Of a DNA stretch of 64,000 nucleotides, positions 42,318 to 50,737 are shown piece by piece; the first letter of the stretch is position 1, and each line of letters begins with the position of its first letter. Location of the stretch: NCBI GenBank assembly GCA_003490145.1, contig QULQ01000002.1, positions 127,016-191,015 of the forward strand. The letters are read 5' to 3'. The notes under the pieces are model-generated. The model was not told the DNA's origin. It was given only the letters and a program-made list of their open reading frames with translations, and ran no database searches. Position numbers and translations under genes: made by a program. Source of the stretch: Lachnospiraceae bacterium OM04-12BH. Its GTDB lineage: Bacteria; Bacillota; Clostridia; Lachnospirales; Lachnospiraceae.

Positions 42318-43589
42318 ATGAACGGTGGAACACAGAAAAAGGCTATTATCATCGGAGCCAGCGAGGAAGCACTGCATACCATAGAAAAGGCTCATGAAAA
42401 TGGACTTTTTGTGACAGCACTGGACGGAAATCCGGCTGCCAGTGGATTAGCGGCGGCAGATAAGGCGCTGGTTGTGGATATTTCAGACGAAAGGGCGACT
42501 ATAGAAGCGGTAAGAAAAGAAGATCCGGATTTTGTACTGACGGTGCCGATCGGCAGATATCTGACTACTATTGGAATGGTAAATGATACGCTGCAGCTCC
42601 CTGGGATCAGCAGGGAAATGGCAGAGAAATGTACAGACAAATGGCTGTTTCATGAAACACTGGTGCAAAAAGGCCTGAGAAACTGCCATTGCTACCCTGC
42701 CGGCAAGATTAAAGAGAAGCGGGATACGGGAAGTGTGACTTTCAGAGAGGAAATACCGGAAGATAAGTTGACATTCCCTGCTATTTTAAAGCCAAGATTT
42801 GGTTCCGGCAGCCGTGGGATACATATGCTTTTTTCAAAGGAAGATCTGGAGAGAGGACTTTCTGAAATTGGAGAAGAAGATTACATTCTGGAAGAATGTA
42901 TAGCAGGGGAAGAGTATGGCATTGATGGAGCTGTGATCGGAGGAAAGTTCCATCTGATCCTGCTCCGTAAAAAGAAAAATACTCCGTTTCCTGCAAGACA
43001 GGCAGTTGCTTATTTTTCCATTCTGCCGGAGGATCCCTTTTACGGACAGGCAAGGGAATATATGGAAGCAGTGATTGAAGCCATGGAGCTTGATGAATGC
43101 CTTCTGCATGCCGATCTGATACAGGGAGAAAACGGACCCTTTGTCATCGAGCTTTCGGCACGGCCATCAGGACATAATCTTCACAATCTGTTCACCCCTC
43201 TCTGTACGGGGATCGATGAAGCAGAGGAATATATCCGGTATCGTATGGGAAGATCCTATTCCTTTGCCCCAAAAGAGACAAAGGCCATGATGATCCATTA
43301 TTTTGATATGGAAGGAAAAGTGGACCGGATTCCTGACAGAACAGAAATGGAACAGATCCTGCAGCAGGAAGATGCGGATATTCTGCTGAAGGAATATGTC
43401 TGCCATATCCATAAGGGAGATGTGCTGCAGCCGGTATCTGATGGCCATTCTGTCATGGGACGTGGTTATTTTATCCTGGAAAACAGGGGTGGAGCTGTAA
43501 AGGAAAATATATGGAAAGAGACAGAAGAGGGAATGCAGGAGGAGAAATTCCTACGGGCTGCGGAAATTGTGAAAAGCGCATTCTTCTAA
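42318..43589 (+). CDS. ATP-grasp ligase of unknown substrate
   Basis: 423-residue protein of the carbamoyl-phosphate-synthetase-like ATP-grasp group. An N-terminal nucleotide-fold domain (IIIGASEEALHTI, about 1-105) is followed by the ATP-grasp core (about 115-320). ILKPRFGSGSRGI is the flexible ATP-binding loop. EECIAGEEYGIDG and the Mg-binding FVIELSARPSGHNL complete the site. Such enzymes form amide or ester bonds between a carboxylate and an amine, thiol or hydroxyl. It follows the PPK2 gene by 13 bp, and its 3' end overlaps pseG on the other strand by 39 bp. A link to pseudaminic acid decoration is possible but unproven. Confidence 0.75.
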   Translation: MNGGTQKKAIIIGASEEALHTIEKAHENGLFVTALDGNPAASGLAAADKALVVDISDERATIEAVRKEDPDFVLTVPIGRYLTTIGMVNDTLQLPGISREMAEKCTDKWLFHETLVQKGLRNCHCYPAGKIKEKRDTGSVTFREEIPEDKLTFPAILKPRFGSGSRGIHMLFSKEDLERGLSEIGEEDYILEECIAGEEYGIDGAVIGGKFHLILLRKKKNTPFPARQAVAYFSILPEDPFYGQAREYMEAVIEAMELDECLLHADLIQGENGPFVIELSARPSGHNLHNLFTPLCTGIDEAEEYIRYRMGRSYSFAPKETKAMMIHYFDMEGKVDRIPDRTEMEQILQQEDADILLKEYVCHIHKGDVLQPVSDGHSVMGRGYFILENRGGAVKENIWKETEEGMQEEKFLRAAEIVKSAFF

Positions 43590-44702
43590 GGCTCTTGCGA
43601 TACGGCAGGAACCCTTGCCGTCGATAAGTCTGCGCATGCTTTGCTGTGCAGACTTTCTTTTTGCCATATTGCCTGACATATCTGTTACAAAATGACAGAC
43701 AGCAGAAAGAACACCCGGAAGTCCGTATGCACTGCCTGTGCCTTTTGAATCCGGAGAAGGCAAAACAGAACAGGATTCCGTGTCCATACGGAGATCCCCT
43801 GCATAGGGAACTGCTCCAACGTTTGCAAAGGCGAGGGAAGAGGGAAGCTGATTATCGGCAAAGGAGTAGCTGACAGCAGGTATGCCAACGGCACACAGCT
43901 CATAAAGTGTTGTTCCGGCAGCGGAAATGGCCAGATCACAGGAAGCCATCAGCGCAGCCATATCGGTAACATTTTCGTGAAGTTTCAGGAAGGGAAGCTC
44001 TTCTGCAAGCTCCATTAGAAGCCTTTTATCCTCGTTCAGGCTGCCGATCAGAACATGAAGGTGGAAATCTGGCTCTGCTATCAGGGCAGAAAGTCTTTCC
44101 TGGAAACAGGAGAGCAGATTCAGGCAGAAGTGATAAGGATCACTGCCGCCGGTGGTGATCAGAATATCCTTTACCGAAGGCCGGACAGCTGGAACCTCCA
44201 TCTGGAACTGTCTGCGCAGTGGTGTATAGGAAGCACCAAGCAGCGTCTGACCAGCTCTTTTGTAGGCAGCCTGATAGGAAGGAAGCATATCCTCCGGGAT
44301 GATATCATAATTAATGACCAGATCTACAGGATAATCAAAGAGCTGCAGATCATCCAGGTAAGCTACGGGGCAGATGCCGGAAACAGCCTGCAGATAAGGC
44401 TCTGTTACAAAATAGGAATCGACAAAAAGTAAAGAAGGAGCCTCGGAAAGAAGGGAAAGAAGCTCCGGCAGTTCCTTTTCCATGTCATTGTACACAGCAG
44501 AAGAAAGGATCCTTACAGGAAAAGTGCCTGCAGGATCAAACTGCTTTAAAAGAGAAGCGCTGTCCTCATCGGAAGCCAGAAAACAGACAGGCAGAGAGAG
44601 AACCTGACATGCCTGTGCTATGGACAGACACCGCATCAGATGTCCGGTAGCAATCTGTGAATTTCCATCTGTTCGAAAATAGATCAGTCGATGAGATCCC
44701 AT
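43551..44702 (-). CDS. pseG: PseG-type UDP-sugar hydrolase of pseudaminic acid synthesis
   Basis: 383-residue GT-B-fold hydrolase. PseG removes UDP from UDP-2,4-diacetamido-2,4,6-trideoxy-beta-L-altrose. The N-terminal motif ATGH21LMRC provides the catalytic histidine position of the family (GxGHxxR). The second half has the nucleotide-binding ITTGGSDPYHF and SAAGTTLYELCAVGIP segments. At 383 residues it is longer than Campylobacter PseG (about 275), with extra sequence near 300-360. Its start overlaps the end of pseI by 19 bp, so the two are coupled. Legionaminic-type NeuC/LegG enzymes are epimerising and look different. Confidence 0.82.
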   Translation of the reverse strand: MGSHRLIYFRTDGNSQIATGHLMRCLSIAQACQVLSLPVCFLASDEDSASLLKQFDPAGTFPVRILSSAVYNDMEKELPELLSLLSEAPSLLFVDSYFVTEPYLQAVSGICPVAYLDDLQLFDYPVDLVINYDIIPEDMLPSYQAAYKRAGQTLLGASYTPLRRQFQMEVPAVRPSVKDILITTGGSDPYHFCLNLLSCFQERLSALIAEPDFHLHVLIGSLNEDKRLLMELAEELPFLKLHENVTDMAALMASCDLAISAAGTTLYELCAVGIPAVSYSFADNQLPSSLAFANVGAVPYAGDLRMDTESCSVLPSPDSKGTGSAYGLPGVLSAVCHFVTDMSGNMAKRKSAQQSMRRLIDGKGSCRIARALEECAFHNFRSP

Positions 44703-45736
44703 GCAAGAGGGGTTCCTTTCTTTAAAAAGTGCTTTGCCTTTCTGCCAAGGACTTCTTCATAGTACATCGTGTGAAGTCCGCAGCCCGGCCGGATCGAGCG
44801 GATATTTTCACTGGTCAGTGCTTCGCCTGCGGCAATATCCTTTACCACGAAGAGGGAACGGGATCCGCCATGCTCCAGCTTCTGGGTATCGGTAAGGACA
44901 TATTCACTGCTTCCAAGAGCCTTTTCCAGAATACGGATCTCATCCACCATCTGTTTGAACTCGGCAGGCTCCATGGAAAAAGCACTGTCGGGACCGCCGT
45001 CACTTCTCTTTAAGGTCAGATGCTTTTCGACCATTTTGGCACCAAGGGGAACCGCTCCGGCAGAAACGATAGTGCCCATAGTGTGATCGGAAATGCCGGT
45101 CAGACAGTCATAGGTTTTCTGCAGGGTAGGAATTACCCGCAGATTTACTGCTTCATAGGGAGTCGGATAGGAGGAAACACATTTTAGCAGGATCACATCC
45201 TCATTTCCTTCTTCCCTGCAGACAGAAAGTGCCCGCTCAATATCCTCCGGATAAGCAATGCCGGTAGCAAATATAATGGGCTTTTTCAACCGGGCGATCT
45301 TACGGATCATGGGAATGTCATTGATCTCGTAGGAAGCGATCTTATAGGCAGGAACGTGCATTTCTTCCAGAAAATCCACGGATGTCAGATCAAAGGGAGA
45401 AGAAAAGCATTCCATACCGAGGCGGTTTGCTTCCTCCATCAGCTTTGGCTGCCATTCCCAGGGGGTGTAGGTCTGCTGATAGAGTTTGTAAAGTGTCGTG
45501 CCGTCCCAGATGGTTCCCTCCTTGATCTGGAAGCAGTCATCATCACAGTCAAGAGTGATGGTATCTGCTGTATAGGTCTGCAGCTTGACTGCATCTGCAC
45601 CGGCTTCTTTGGCGGCATGGACGATCTCAAGCGCCCGGTCATAGTCCTGATTGTGGTTGGCGGAAAGCTCGGCTACGATAAAAACCGGGGCACCTTCTCC
45701 AACCCTTCGTGTTCCAATCTGAAAGCTTTTATTCAT
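44684..45736 (-). CDS. pseI: Pseudaminic acid synthase
   Basis: 350-residue NeuB-family synthase that condenses 6-deoxy-AltdiNAc with phosphoenolpyruvate. The TIM barrel (about 1-280) has VAELSANHNQDYDRA, KLQTYTADTITLD and the PseI-type TIWDGTTLYKLYQQTYTPWEW segment, which distinguishes PseI from sialic and legionaminic acid synthases. An SAF/antifreeze-like domain follows (about 288-350: HGGSRSLFVVKDIAAGEAL through the ALGRKAKHFLKKGTPL-like end). AAAGGA precedes the minus-strand ATG at 45736. It is third in the leftward operon pseF, decarboxylase, pseI, pseG. Confidence 0.9.
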   Translation of the reverse strand: MNKSFQIGTRRVGEGAPVFIVAELSANHNQDYDRALEIVHAAKEAGADAVKLQTYTADTITLDCDDDCFQIKEGTIWDGTTLYKLYQQTYTPWEWQPKLMEEANRLGMECFSSPFDLTSVDFLEEMHVPAYKIASYEINDIPMIRKIARLKKPIIFATGIAYPEDIERALSVCREEGNEDVILLKCVSSYPTPYEAVNLRVIPTLQKTYDCLTGISDHTMGTIVSAGAVPLGAKMVEKHLTLKRSDGGPDSAFSMEPAEFKQMVDEIRILEKALGSSEYVLTDTQKLEHGGSRSLFVVKDIAAGEALTSENIRSIRPGCGLHTMYYEEVLGRKAKHFLKKGTPLAWDLID

Positions 45737-45784
45737 AAAAAATCCTTTCCGGCATGATCTTTGTCAGCTGTAATAAAGTAAGTA

Positions 45785-46987
45785 TTACCAGTGGTATTTC
45801 TGGAGATATTCATCATTTCCCCATGGCTCCCTTGCGGTAAAAATCTCCCCGTCTGTTTTTTCAATATAGACAGCCGGAAAATAGTGGATGAACAGTGGGG
45901 TCAGACAGATCGTATAGCCGCCGGCAGTATCATAAATGATCCGGTCGCCCGGAAGAAGCGCCGGTGCATCTGTCAACTCAAATAAACGGTCATATTCCAT
46001 ACAGGTAGAGCCGCAGACCCACTGCACAGGAAGCGCTTCCCGGCGGATCCGCTGCTTATATACGATATGGTGAGGATATACGTGCCGTGTTACCTGTGGA
46101 TTTAAGTTTACCCGGCTGCCGTCCGTCACAAGATACGTGATGCCGCGGATCTGCTTCACATCCAGTATTTCTGTCTCAAAGGTGGTAGCACGGGAGATCA
46201 GGGATACACCGGGCTCCACGATCAGGGTTGTTTTTTCTCTGTCAAAGCAGGAAGAAAGCACCCGGCAGATTTCCTTCATGTACTGGGGATATCCGGGTCT
46301 GTCATCCCTGCCGCCAAAGTAGCCGCCGCCCATATCCACATAGGAAAGGGAAAGAGAAAACTCCTTTGCCAGTCTGCAGGCCATGGCAGCAAGCGCACCA
46401 TATACCTCTACAGATCTTGATTTTGTGGAAGAATGAAGATGAAGCCCTGCGATCGTGACATTGGGGAGAACGTCAAGCCTTTTGATGGCATCAGCGAGAA
46501 CTCCGTTTTCGTAGCAGTAGCCAAAGCGGCCGCCGTCTTCCTCTGCCAGCTCCTCCTGAGGACACATGACAGCAATGTCACAATTCACACGGAGACCTAC
46601 GGAAAACTGCCTGTCCGGATAAAGGGAAGAGATCTCTTTGATCCAGTCGAGCTCGTAGGTTGAGTCCATGTTGACAAGACCGCCGGCAAGCAGTACGGCT
46701 TCCCATGTCTTTTTATCCTTGATAGGACCATTGTAGATCATATGCTTTCCGGGAAAACCAAGACGTCTTACCAGATCATATTCCATTTCGGAAACAACTT
46801 CTGCATAGAAGCCCTTTTCCTTCAGATAATGCAAAAGCCAGGGAAGGGCATTGGTTTTTACGGAATAACTCATAATGGTATTACTGCCCCAGTTTTCGGA
46901 AAGGGCAGTCTGTAACAGATCAATATCATAAAGCAGATCGGCTTCTTTGATACGATAAAAGGGGGTCTGCATATCAGTCAGTGTCAT
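45785..46987 (-). CDS. PLP-dependent fold-III decarboxylase embedded in the pse operon
   Basis: 400-residue enzyme of the group IV decarboxylase/alanine-racemase fold. The PLP lysine is K44 in SYSVKTN. The barrel carries GLHLHSSTKS, the phosphate-binding DMGGGYFGG (near 225) and the EPGVSLISRA motif (near 268). The C-terminal C-G-S-T-C-M-E-Y-D motif gives the catalytic Cys and Asp that act across the dimer. Relatives include diaminopimelate and ornithine decarboxylases and BtrK. It lies between pseF and pseI, overlapping pseF by 14 bp, so it is almost surely co-translated with pseudaminate genes. No pse pathway step needs it. Its substrate is unknown; an amino-acyl or amine modification is a guess. 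Confidence 0.82.
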   Translation of the reverse strand: MTLTDMQTPFYRIKEADLLYDIDLLQTALSENWGSNTIMSYSVKTNALPWLLHYLKEKGFYAEVVSEMEYDLVRRLGFPGKHMIYNGPIKDKKTWEAVLLAGGLVNMDSTYELDWIKEISSLYPDRQFSVGLRVNCDIAVMCPQEELAEEDGGRFGYCYENGVLADAIKRLDVLPNVTIAGLHLHSSTKSRSVEVYGALAAMACRLAKEFSLSLSYVDMGGGYFGGRDDRPGYPQYMKEICRVLSSCFDREKTTLIVEPGVSLISRATTFETEILDVKQIRGITYLVTDGSRVNLNPQVTRHVYPHHIVYKQRIRREALPVQWVCGSTCMEYDRLFELTDAPALLPGDRIIYDTAGGYTICLTPLFIHYFPAVYIEKTDGEIFTAREPWGNDEYLQKYHW

Positions 46988-47675
46988 TTGAAAAAAGTCT
47001 CCTGTATTTGATTTCGGCGATCTCCCAGTCCTCCGGGGTGTCGATATCCTGTACTTCCATTTCGGAGAGGATAAGGGGGATCAGGTTTTCCACATCTGTG
47101 GTGCCGGCCTCCATAAAGGGCTTTGTCCGGCAGGCATAAAACTGACCGCAGTCATGATAAACCTTTGGAAGGTCCTGGCTTCTGGCTGTGGCATATTCCG
47201 GAAACTGCCGGACAAGGCAGCCGTTTTCTGCGATCAGAAGCCCCCGCTGGGGAGGATAGGAAAAGGGCACCACCGGCATGCAGGAATCAGCTTCGCTTAA
47301 GAGATCCATGGCAGATTTCAGCCGCCTTCCGGTAAGGAAGGGAGCTGTCGGATAAATGCAGCAGAAGCGGTCAAAGAAAAGACCGTTTTTTTCGTATTCT
47401 TTAAGCACCTCCATGATCACCTCATCAGTGGAAGCATAGTCACCGGACATTTCAGCAGAGCGGAAAAAGGGAACAGAAGCTCCCGCCTTCATGGCGATCC
47501 CGGCGATCTCCGGATCATCGGTAGAAACCATGACTTCATCAAAAGCCTCTGATGAGAGAGCTGCTTCGATAGAATAGCAGAGGATCGGTCTGCCGCAGAA
47601 CTCTTTGATGTTTTTCCTTGGTATTCGTTTACTGCCGCCTCTTGCGGTGATGATTGCCAGTGATTTTCCCTGCAT
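46974..47675 (-). CDS. pseF: CMP-pseudaminic acid cytidylyltransferase
   Basis: 233-residue nucleotidyltransferase that activates the nonulosonic acid with CTP. The CTP-binding motif ARGGSKRIPRKNIKEFCGRP lies near residues 10-30. AIEA, STDDPEIA and the YPTAPF segment follow as in NeuA/PseF proteins. I start at the minus-strand ATG at 47675, preceded by GAAGGA; a longer reading to 47744 passes through the promoter. It is the first gene of the leftward operon. PseF rather than NeuA is chosen because of the neighbouring PseI and PseG. Confidence 0.88.
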   Translation of the reverse strand: MQGKSLAIITARGGSKRIPRKNIKEFCGRPILCYSIEAALSSEAFDEVMVSTDDPEIAGIAMKAGASVPFFRSAEMSGDYASTDEVIMEVLKEYEKNGLFFDRFCCIYPTAPFLTGRRLKSAMDLLSEADSCMPVVPFSYPPQRGLLIAENGCLVRQFPEYATARSQDLPKVYHDCGQFYACRTKPFMEAGTTDVENLIPLILSEMEVQDIDTPEDWEIAEIKYRRLFSNDTD

Positions 47676-47712
47676 ATGGATACGATCCTTCCTGAAAAGT
47701 GTATATATGCTG

Positions 47713-47740
47713 ATTATACACCATATTCCGTTGCATTCAA
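47713..47740 (-). promoter_or_regulatory. Promoter of the pse operon
   Basis: Read on the minus strand, TTGAAT (47740-47735) and a perfect TATAAT (47718-47713) are separated by 16 bp. Confidence 0.75.
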
Positions 47741-47760
47741 ACAAAAATCTATGGTATCAT
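47731..47760 (+). promoter_or_regulatory. Promoter of the GT52-like gene
   Basis: TTGCAT (47731-47736) and TATCAT (47755-47760) are 18 bp apart. The -35 box overlaps that of the leftward pse promoter, so the two promoters must compete for RNA polymerase. Confidence 0.65.
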
Positions 47761-47787
47761 GAAACGTAGATCAGGAGGGAATAAAAC

Positions 47788-48873
47788 ATGAGATCACATC
47801 AGCGAATTTATGTCTGTCATACATTTTATCATGCCTATATCGCCTGCCTGAAGGAGCTGGACAGACCTGCAGAAGAGAGAGGGGAAGCAACCCTTCTTTT
47901 AAGCAGTATGTCCAATGACTTTGGTACGCTGCAGGAGAGGGCAGCAGAAAGCGGTCTGTTTGAACTGGTTCTTCCCTTTGATGAAAAGGAGGAGAGCTTT
48001 TTTAAAGAGCTTGCGCCGCTGCACAGGGACAGAGGGAGTCTTATTTTAAATATGCTGCAGAGGATCCGCTTTACCAGAAAATTCGGAAAGCTGCTGGAGC
48101 CTTACATCCCGGTGGATTTCAAGGCTTATCAGGAGATTTATGTATTCTGTGATTCTGATCCCATAGGTTATTATCTGAGTACGCACAGAATTCCCTATCA
48201 TGCCCTGGAGGATGGACTTGACTGCATCCGGTACTACGATACAGCGCGGTATGATAACAGAGGACATTTTGAACTGAAGGCATGGATGGCGGCACATAAT
48301 CTGATCTTTATCCAGAACGGATACTCCAAATACTGCATTGATATGGAGGTCAATGATATTTCCGTGCTCCCTTATCCCTGCAAAAAGTATATCGAGAAGA
48401 ACCGGAAGGAACTGACAGAGCATCTGACCGGGGAGCAGAAAAAAATCCTGACTTCGATCTTTATCGAAAACCGGGAAGCCCTCGTGAAGGATCTTTCTGC
48501 TGAAGGAAGGAAGCGGAAAAAGGTACTGGTGCTGACAGAGCCGCTCTGTGATCTTACTACAAGAGAGCAGATTTTTACGGATATTGTCAATACTTATAAA
48601 TGGTTCGGAGAGGAAGAAGGCTGTGTGATCATGAAGCCGCATCCAAGGGATGTGCTTGATTATGCAAAGCTGTTTCCTAAAAATATCGTACTGGATGGAA
48701 AATTCCCAATGGAGATCCTGAACTTTGTGGACGGCCTTTACTTCGACAGGGTGGTTACGGTATTTACCGTGCCGGATGCGATCCTGTTTGCCGGGGAAAA
48801 GATCTTTCTTGGAGAGGATTTTATGGACAAATATGAGGCACCGGAGATCCACCGGCAGAACGAGCAGATCTGA
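47788..48873 (+). CDS. GT52-like (sialyltransferase-type) glycosyltransferase
   Basis: 361-residue cytoplasmic protein with the layout of GT52 lipooligosaccharide sialyltransferases. The N-terminus IYVCHTFYHAYIACLK matches the family opening. A central YVFCDSDPIGYYLS and HALEDGLDCIRYY follow, and the C-terminal GCVIMKPHPRD motif would bind the CMP donor. Its position back to back with pseF suggests it transfers pseudaminic acid (or a modified form) to a surface glycan. A strong AGGAGG (47773-47778) precedes ATG 47788. Sequence similarity seems distant, so a related GT-B family cannot be excluded. Confidence 0.7.
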   Translation: MRSHQRIYVCHTFYHAYIACLKELDRPAEERGEATLLLSSMSNDFGTLQERAAESGLFELVLPFDEKEESFFKELAPLHRDRGSLILNMLQRIRFTRKFGKLLEPYIPVDFKAYQEIYVFCDSDPIGYYLSTHRIPYHALEDGLDCIRYYDTARYDNRGHFELKAWMAAHNLIFIQNGYSKYCIDMEVNDISVLPYPCKKYIEKNRKELTEHLTGEQKKILTSIFIENREALVKDLSAEGRKRKKVLVLTEPLCDLTTREQIFTDIVNTYKWFGEEEGCVIMKPHPRDVLDYAKLFPKNIVLDGKFPMEILNFVDGLYFDRVVTVFTVPDAILFAGEKIFLGEDFMDKYEAPEIHRQNEQI

Positions 48874-48877
48874 CAGT

Positions 48878-48906
48878 TTGCCTTACAGATACAGATATGG
48901 TACAAT
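48878..48906 (+). promoter_or_regulatory. Promoter of the surface glycan operon
   Basis: TTGCCT (48878-48883) and TACAAT (48901-48906) with a 17-bp spacer start right after the GT52-like gene stop and precede the flippase gene by about 57 bp. Confidence 0.6.
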
Positions 48907-48963
48907 CGACATAAGAATGCGGAAATGGGCAGTGCAGATGGCACGCTCTGACAGAGGAGCAGT

Positions 48964-50724
48964 ATGAAAAAGATTTTTCGGAAACTGATGGTATTACTGG
49001 ATAAGAAGCAGAAGTACAAAATGGTGCTTCTTGTTTTTCTGATGCTGATCGGGGCAGTGCTGGAGACCCTGGGTGTTTCCATGATCCTGCCGGTCATGAG
49101 TGTTGTCATGGAAGAAAATGCCGTGCGGAAGCATGCCTATCTGCAGGTGATCTGTGATCTTTTCCATATTGCCTATGATGATACAAGGACGCTGATGATC
49201 CTTGTCATGGTGGGACTTATTGTTATTTTTGCGGTCAAGAATGTTTTTCTGTTCTTCCAGCAGAAGGTACAGCTCAAGTTTGTCTACACCAATCAGTTTG
49301 CAACCTCAAGACGTATGATGATCAATTTCATGGAGCGTCCTTACGAATATTATCTGAATGCTGACACATCTGTCATTCAGAGAAGCATTACTTCTGACGT
49401 CAATAATATGTACGGACTGATCCTTTCCCTGCTGCAGCTTGTCAGTGAGGGGATCGTGTTTGTCTGCCTGATCGCAGTCAGTCTCGTTTCTGATGTGATG
49501 ATGAGTATTACGGTGGCACTGCTTCTTGTTGTAGTCCTTGCCATTATCAAATGGGTATTGAAACCTATCATGCGTAAGGCGGGAGAAGAAAACCAGGACT
49601 ACTACAGCGGACTGTATAAGTGGATCGACCAGTCCGTCATGGGAATCAAGGAGATCAAGATTGCCAATAAAGAGAATTATTTCATTAACGAATATGCGAA
49701 GTGCGGGGAGGGCTATGTCAATGCAGTACAGCGTTATAATCTGTACAATGCAACTCCAAGACTCCTGATCGAAACCGTAGCGCTGGCAGGCATGATCTTT
49801 TATATGATGATCCAGCTTCTTTCAGGTGTACAGGTTACCGCCATTCTGCCACAGCTTACGCTGCTCGCACTGGTGGCCATGCGTCTGATCCCCTGTGCCA
49901 ACAGGATCAACAATCACCTCACCTCGATTTCCTATTTCGAACCGTTCTTTATGGGAGTTTCTGATAATCTGCAGGAAGAGATCCGGGATGAAAGTATTGA
50001 TTATAACGCAGCCTCCTACCAGAAAAAGGTGGAGGTACAGAAGCTTGAGATCAGACATAATATCCAGCTGAAGGATATTGTGTATAAATATCCAAATACA
50101 GAGACACGGATCTTTGACAGGGCGAATATGGAGATCCCGATTGGAAAGAGTGTTGGTATCGTGGGAACCTCCGGTGCCGGCAAGACGACGATCGTGGATA
50201 TTCTGCTTGGACTTCTGCAGATCCAGAGCGGTGAGATCCTGGCAGATGGCGTGGAAGTGAGGGAGCATTACCAGTCCTTCCTGAAGGATATCGGTTATAT
50301 TCCCCAGACTATCTTTATGATTGATTCTACGATCCGGAAGAATGTGGCCTTTGGTGTGGCAGATGAGGATATTGATGATGCCAAGGTGTGGCGTGCCCTG
50401 CAGGAAGCGCAGCTTGATGAGTTTGTAAGAGGGCTTCCGGATGGTCTTGATACCAGCATCGGTGAAAGGGGAATCCGTATTTCCGGAGGACAGCGCCAGA
50501 GAATCGGTATTGCAAGGGCTCTGTTCGAGGATCCGGAGGTACTGGTATTAGATGAGGCGACCTCTGCACTTGACAATGAAACAGAAGCAGCGATCATGGA
50601 ATCCATCAATATGCTTCATGGAAAGAAAACACTGATCATTATCGCCCACAGACTGCAGACCATTGAAAAATGCGATATGGTTTACAGGGTAGAAAAGGGA
50701 CAGGTCACCATAGAGAGACAGTAG
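48964..50724 (+). CDS. PglK-like ABC flippase for lipid-linked oligosaccharides
   Basis: 586-residue half-transporter with membrane and ATPase domains fused. Six helices span about residues 18-320, and the nucleotide-binding domain spans about 350-586: Walker A GTSGAGKTT, signature ISGGQRQRIGIARAL, Walker B VLVLDEATSALD. The N-terminus (LDKKQKYKMVLLVFLMLIGAVLETLG) resembles PglK and related exporters of the MsbA superfamily. It probably flips an undecaprenyl-linked glycan made by the genes around it. AGAGGAGC precedes ATG 48964. It heads the long rightward operon. Confidence 0.82.
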   Translation: MKKIFRKLMVLLDKKQKYKMVLLVFLMLIGAVLETLGVSMILPVMSVVMEENAVRKHAYLQVICDLFHIAYDDTRTLMILVMVGLIVIFAVKNVFLFFQQKVQLKFVYTNQFATSRRMMINFMERPYEYYLNADTSVIQRSITSDVNNMYGLILSLLQLVSEGIVFVCLIAVSLVSDVMMSITVALLLVVVLAIIKWVLKPIMRKAGEENQDYYSGLYKWIDQSVMGIKEIKIANKENYFINEYAKCGEGYVNAVQRYNLYNATPRLLIETVALAGMIFYMMIQLLSGVQVTAILPQLTLLALVAMRLIPCANRINNHLTSISYFEPFFMGVSDNLQEEIRDESIDYNAASYQKKVEVQKLEIRHNIQLKDIVYKYPNTETRIFDRANMEIPIGKSVGIVGTSGAGKTTIVDILLGLLQIQSGEILADGVEVREHYQSFLKDIGYIPQTIFMIDSTIRKNVAFGVADEDIDDAKVWRALQEAQLDEFVRGLPDGLDTSIGERGIRISGGQRQRIGIARALFEDPEVLVLDEATSALDNETEAAIMESINMLHGKKTLIIIAHRLQTIEKCDMVYRVEKGQVTIERQ

Positions 50725-50737
50725 GAAGGGAAACGGC

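Noticed and set aside
41603..42382. 259-residue minus-strand frame
   Set aside because: Antisense to the PPK2 gene and lacking start signals or family motifs.
47676..47744. Upstream start for PseF
   Set aside because: The extra 23 residues would be read through the -10 box at 47713-47718.
48046..48852. 268-residue minus-strand frame
   Set aside because: Antisense to the GT52-like gene, whose motifs and ribosome binding site are convincing.
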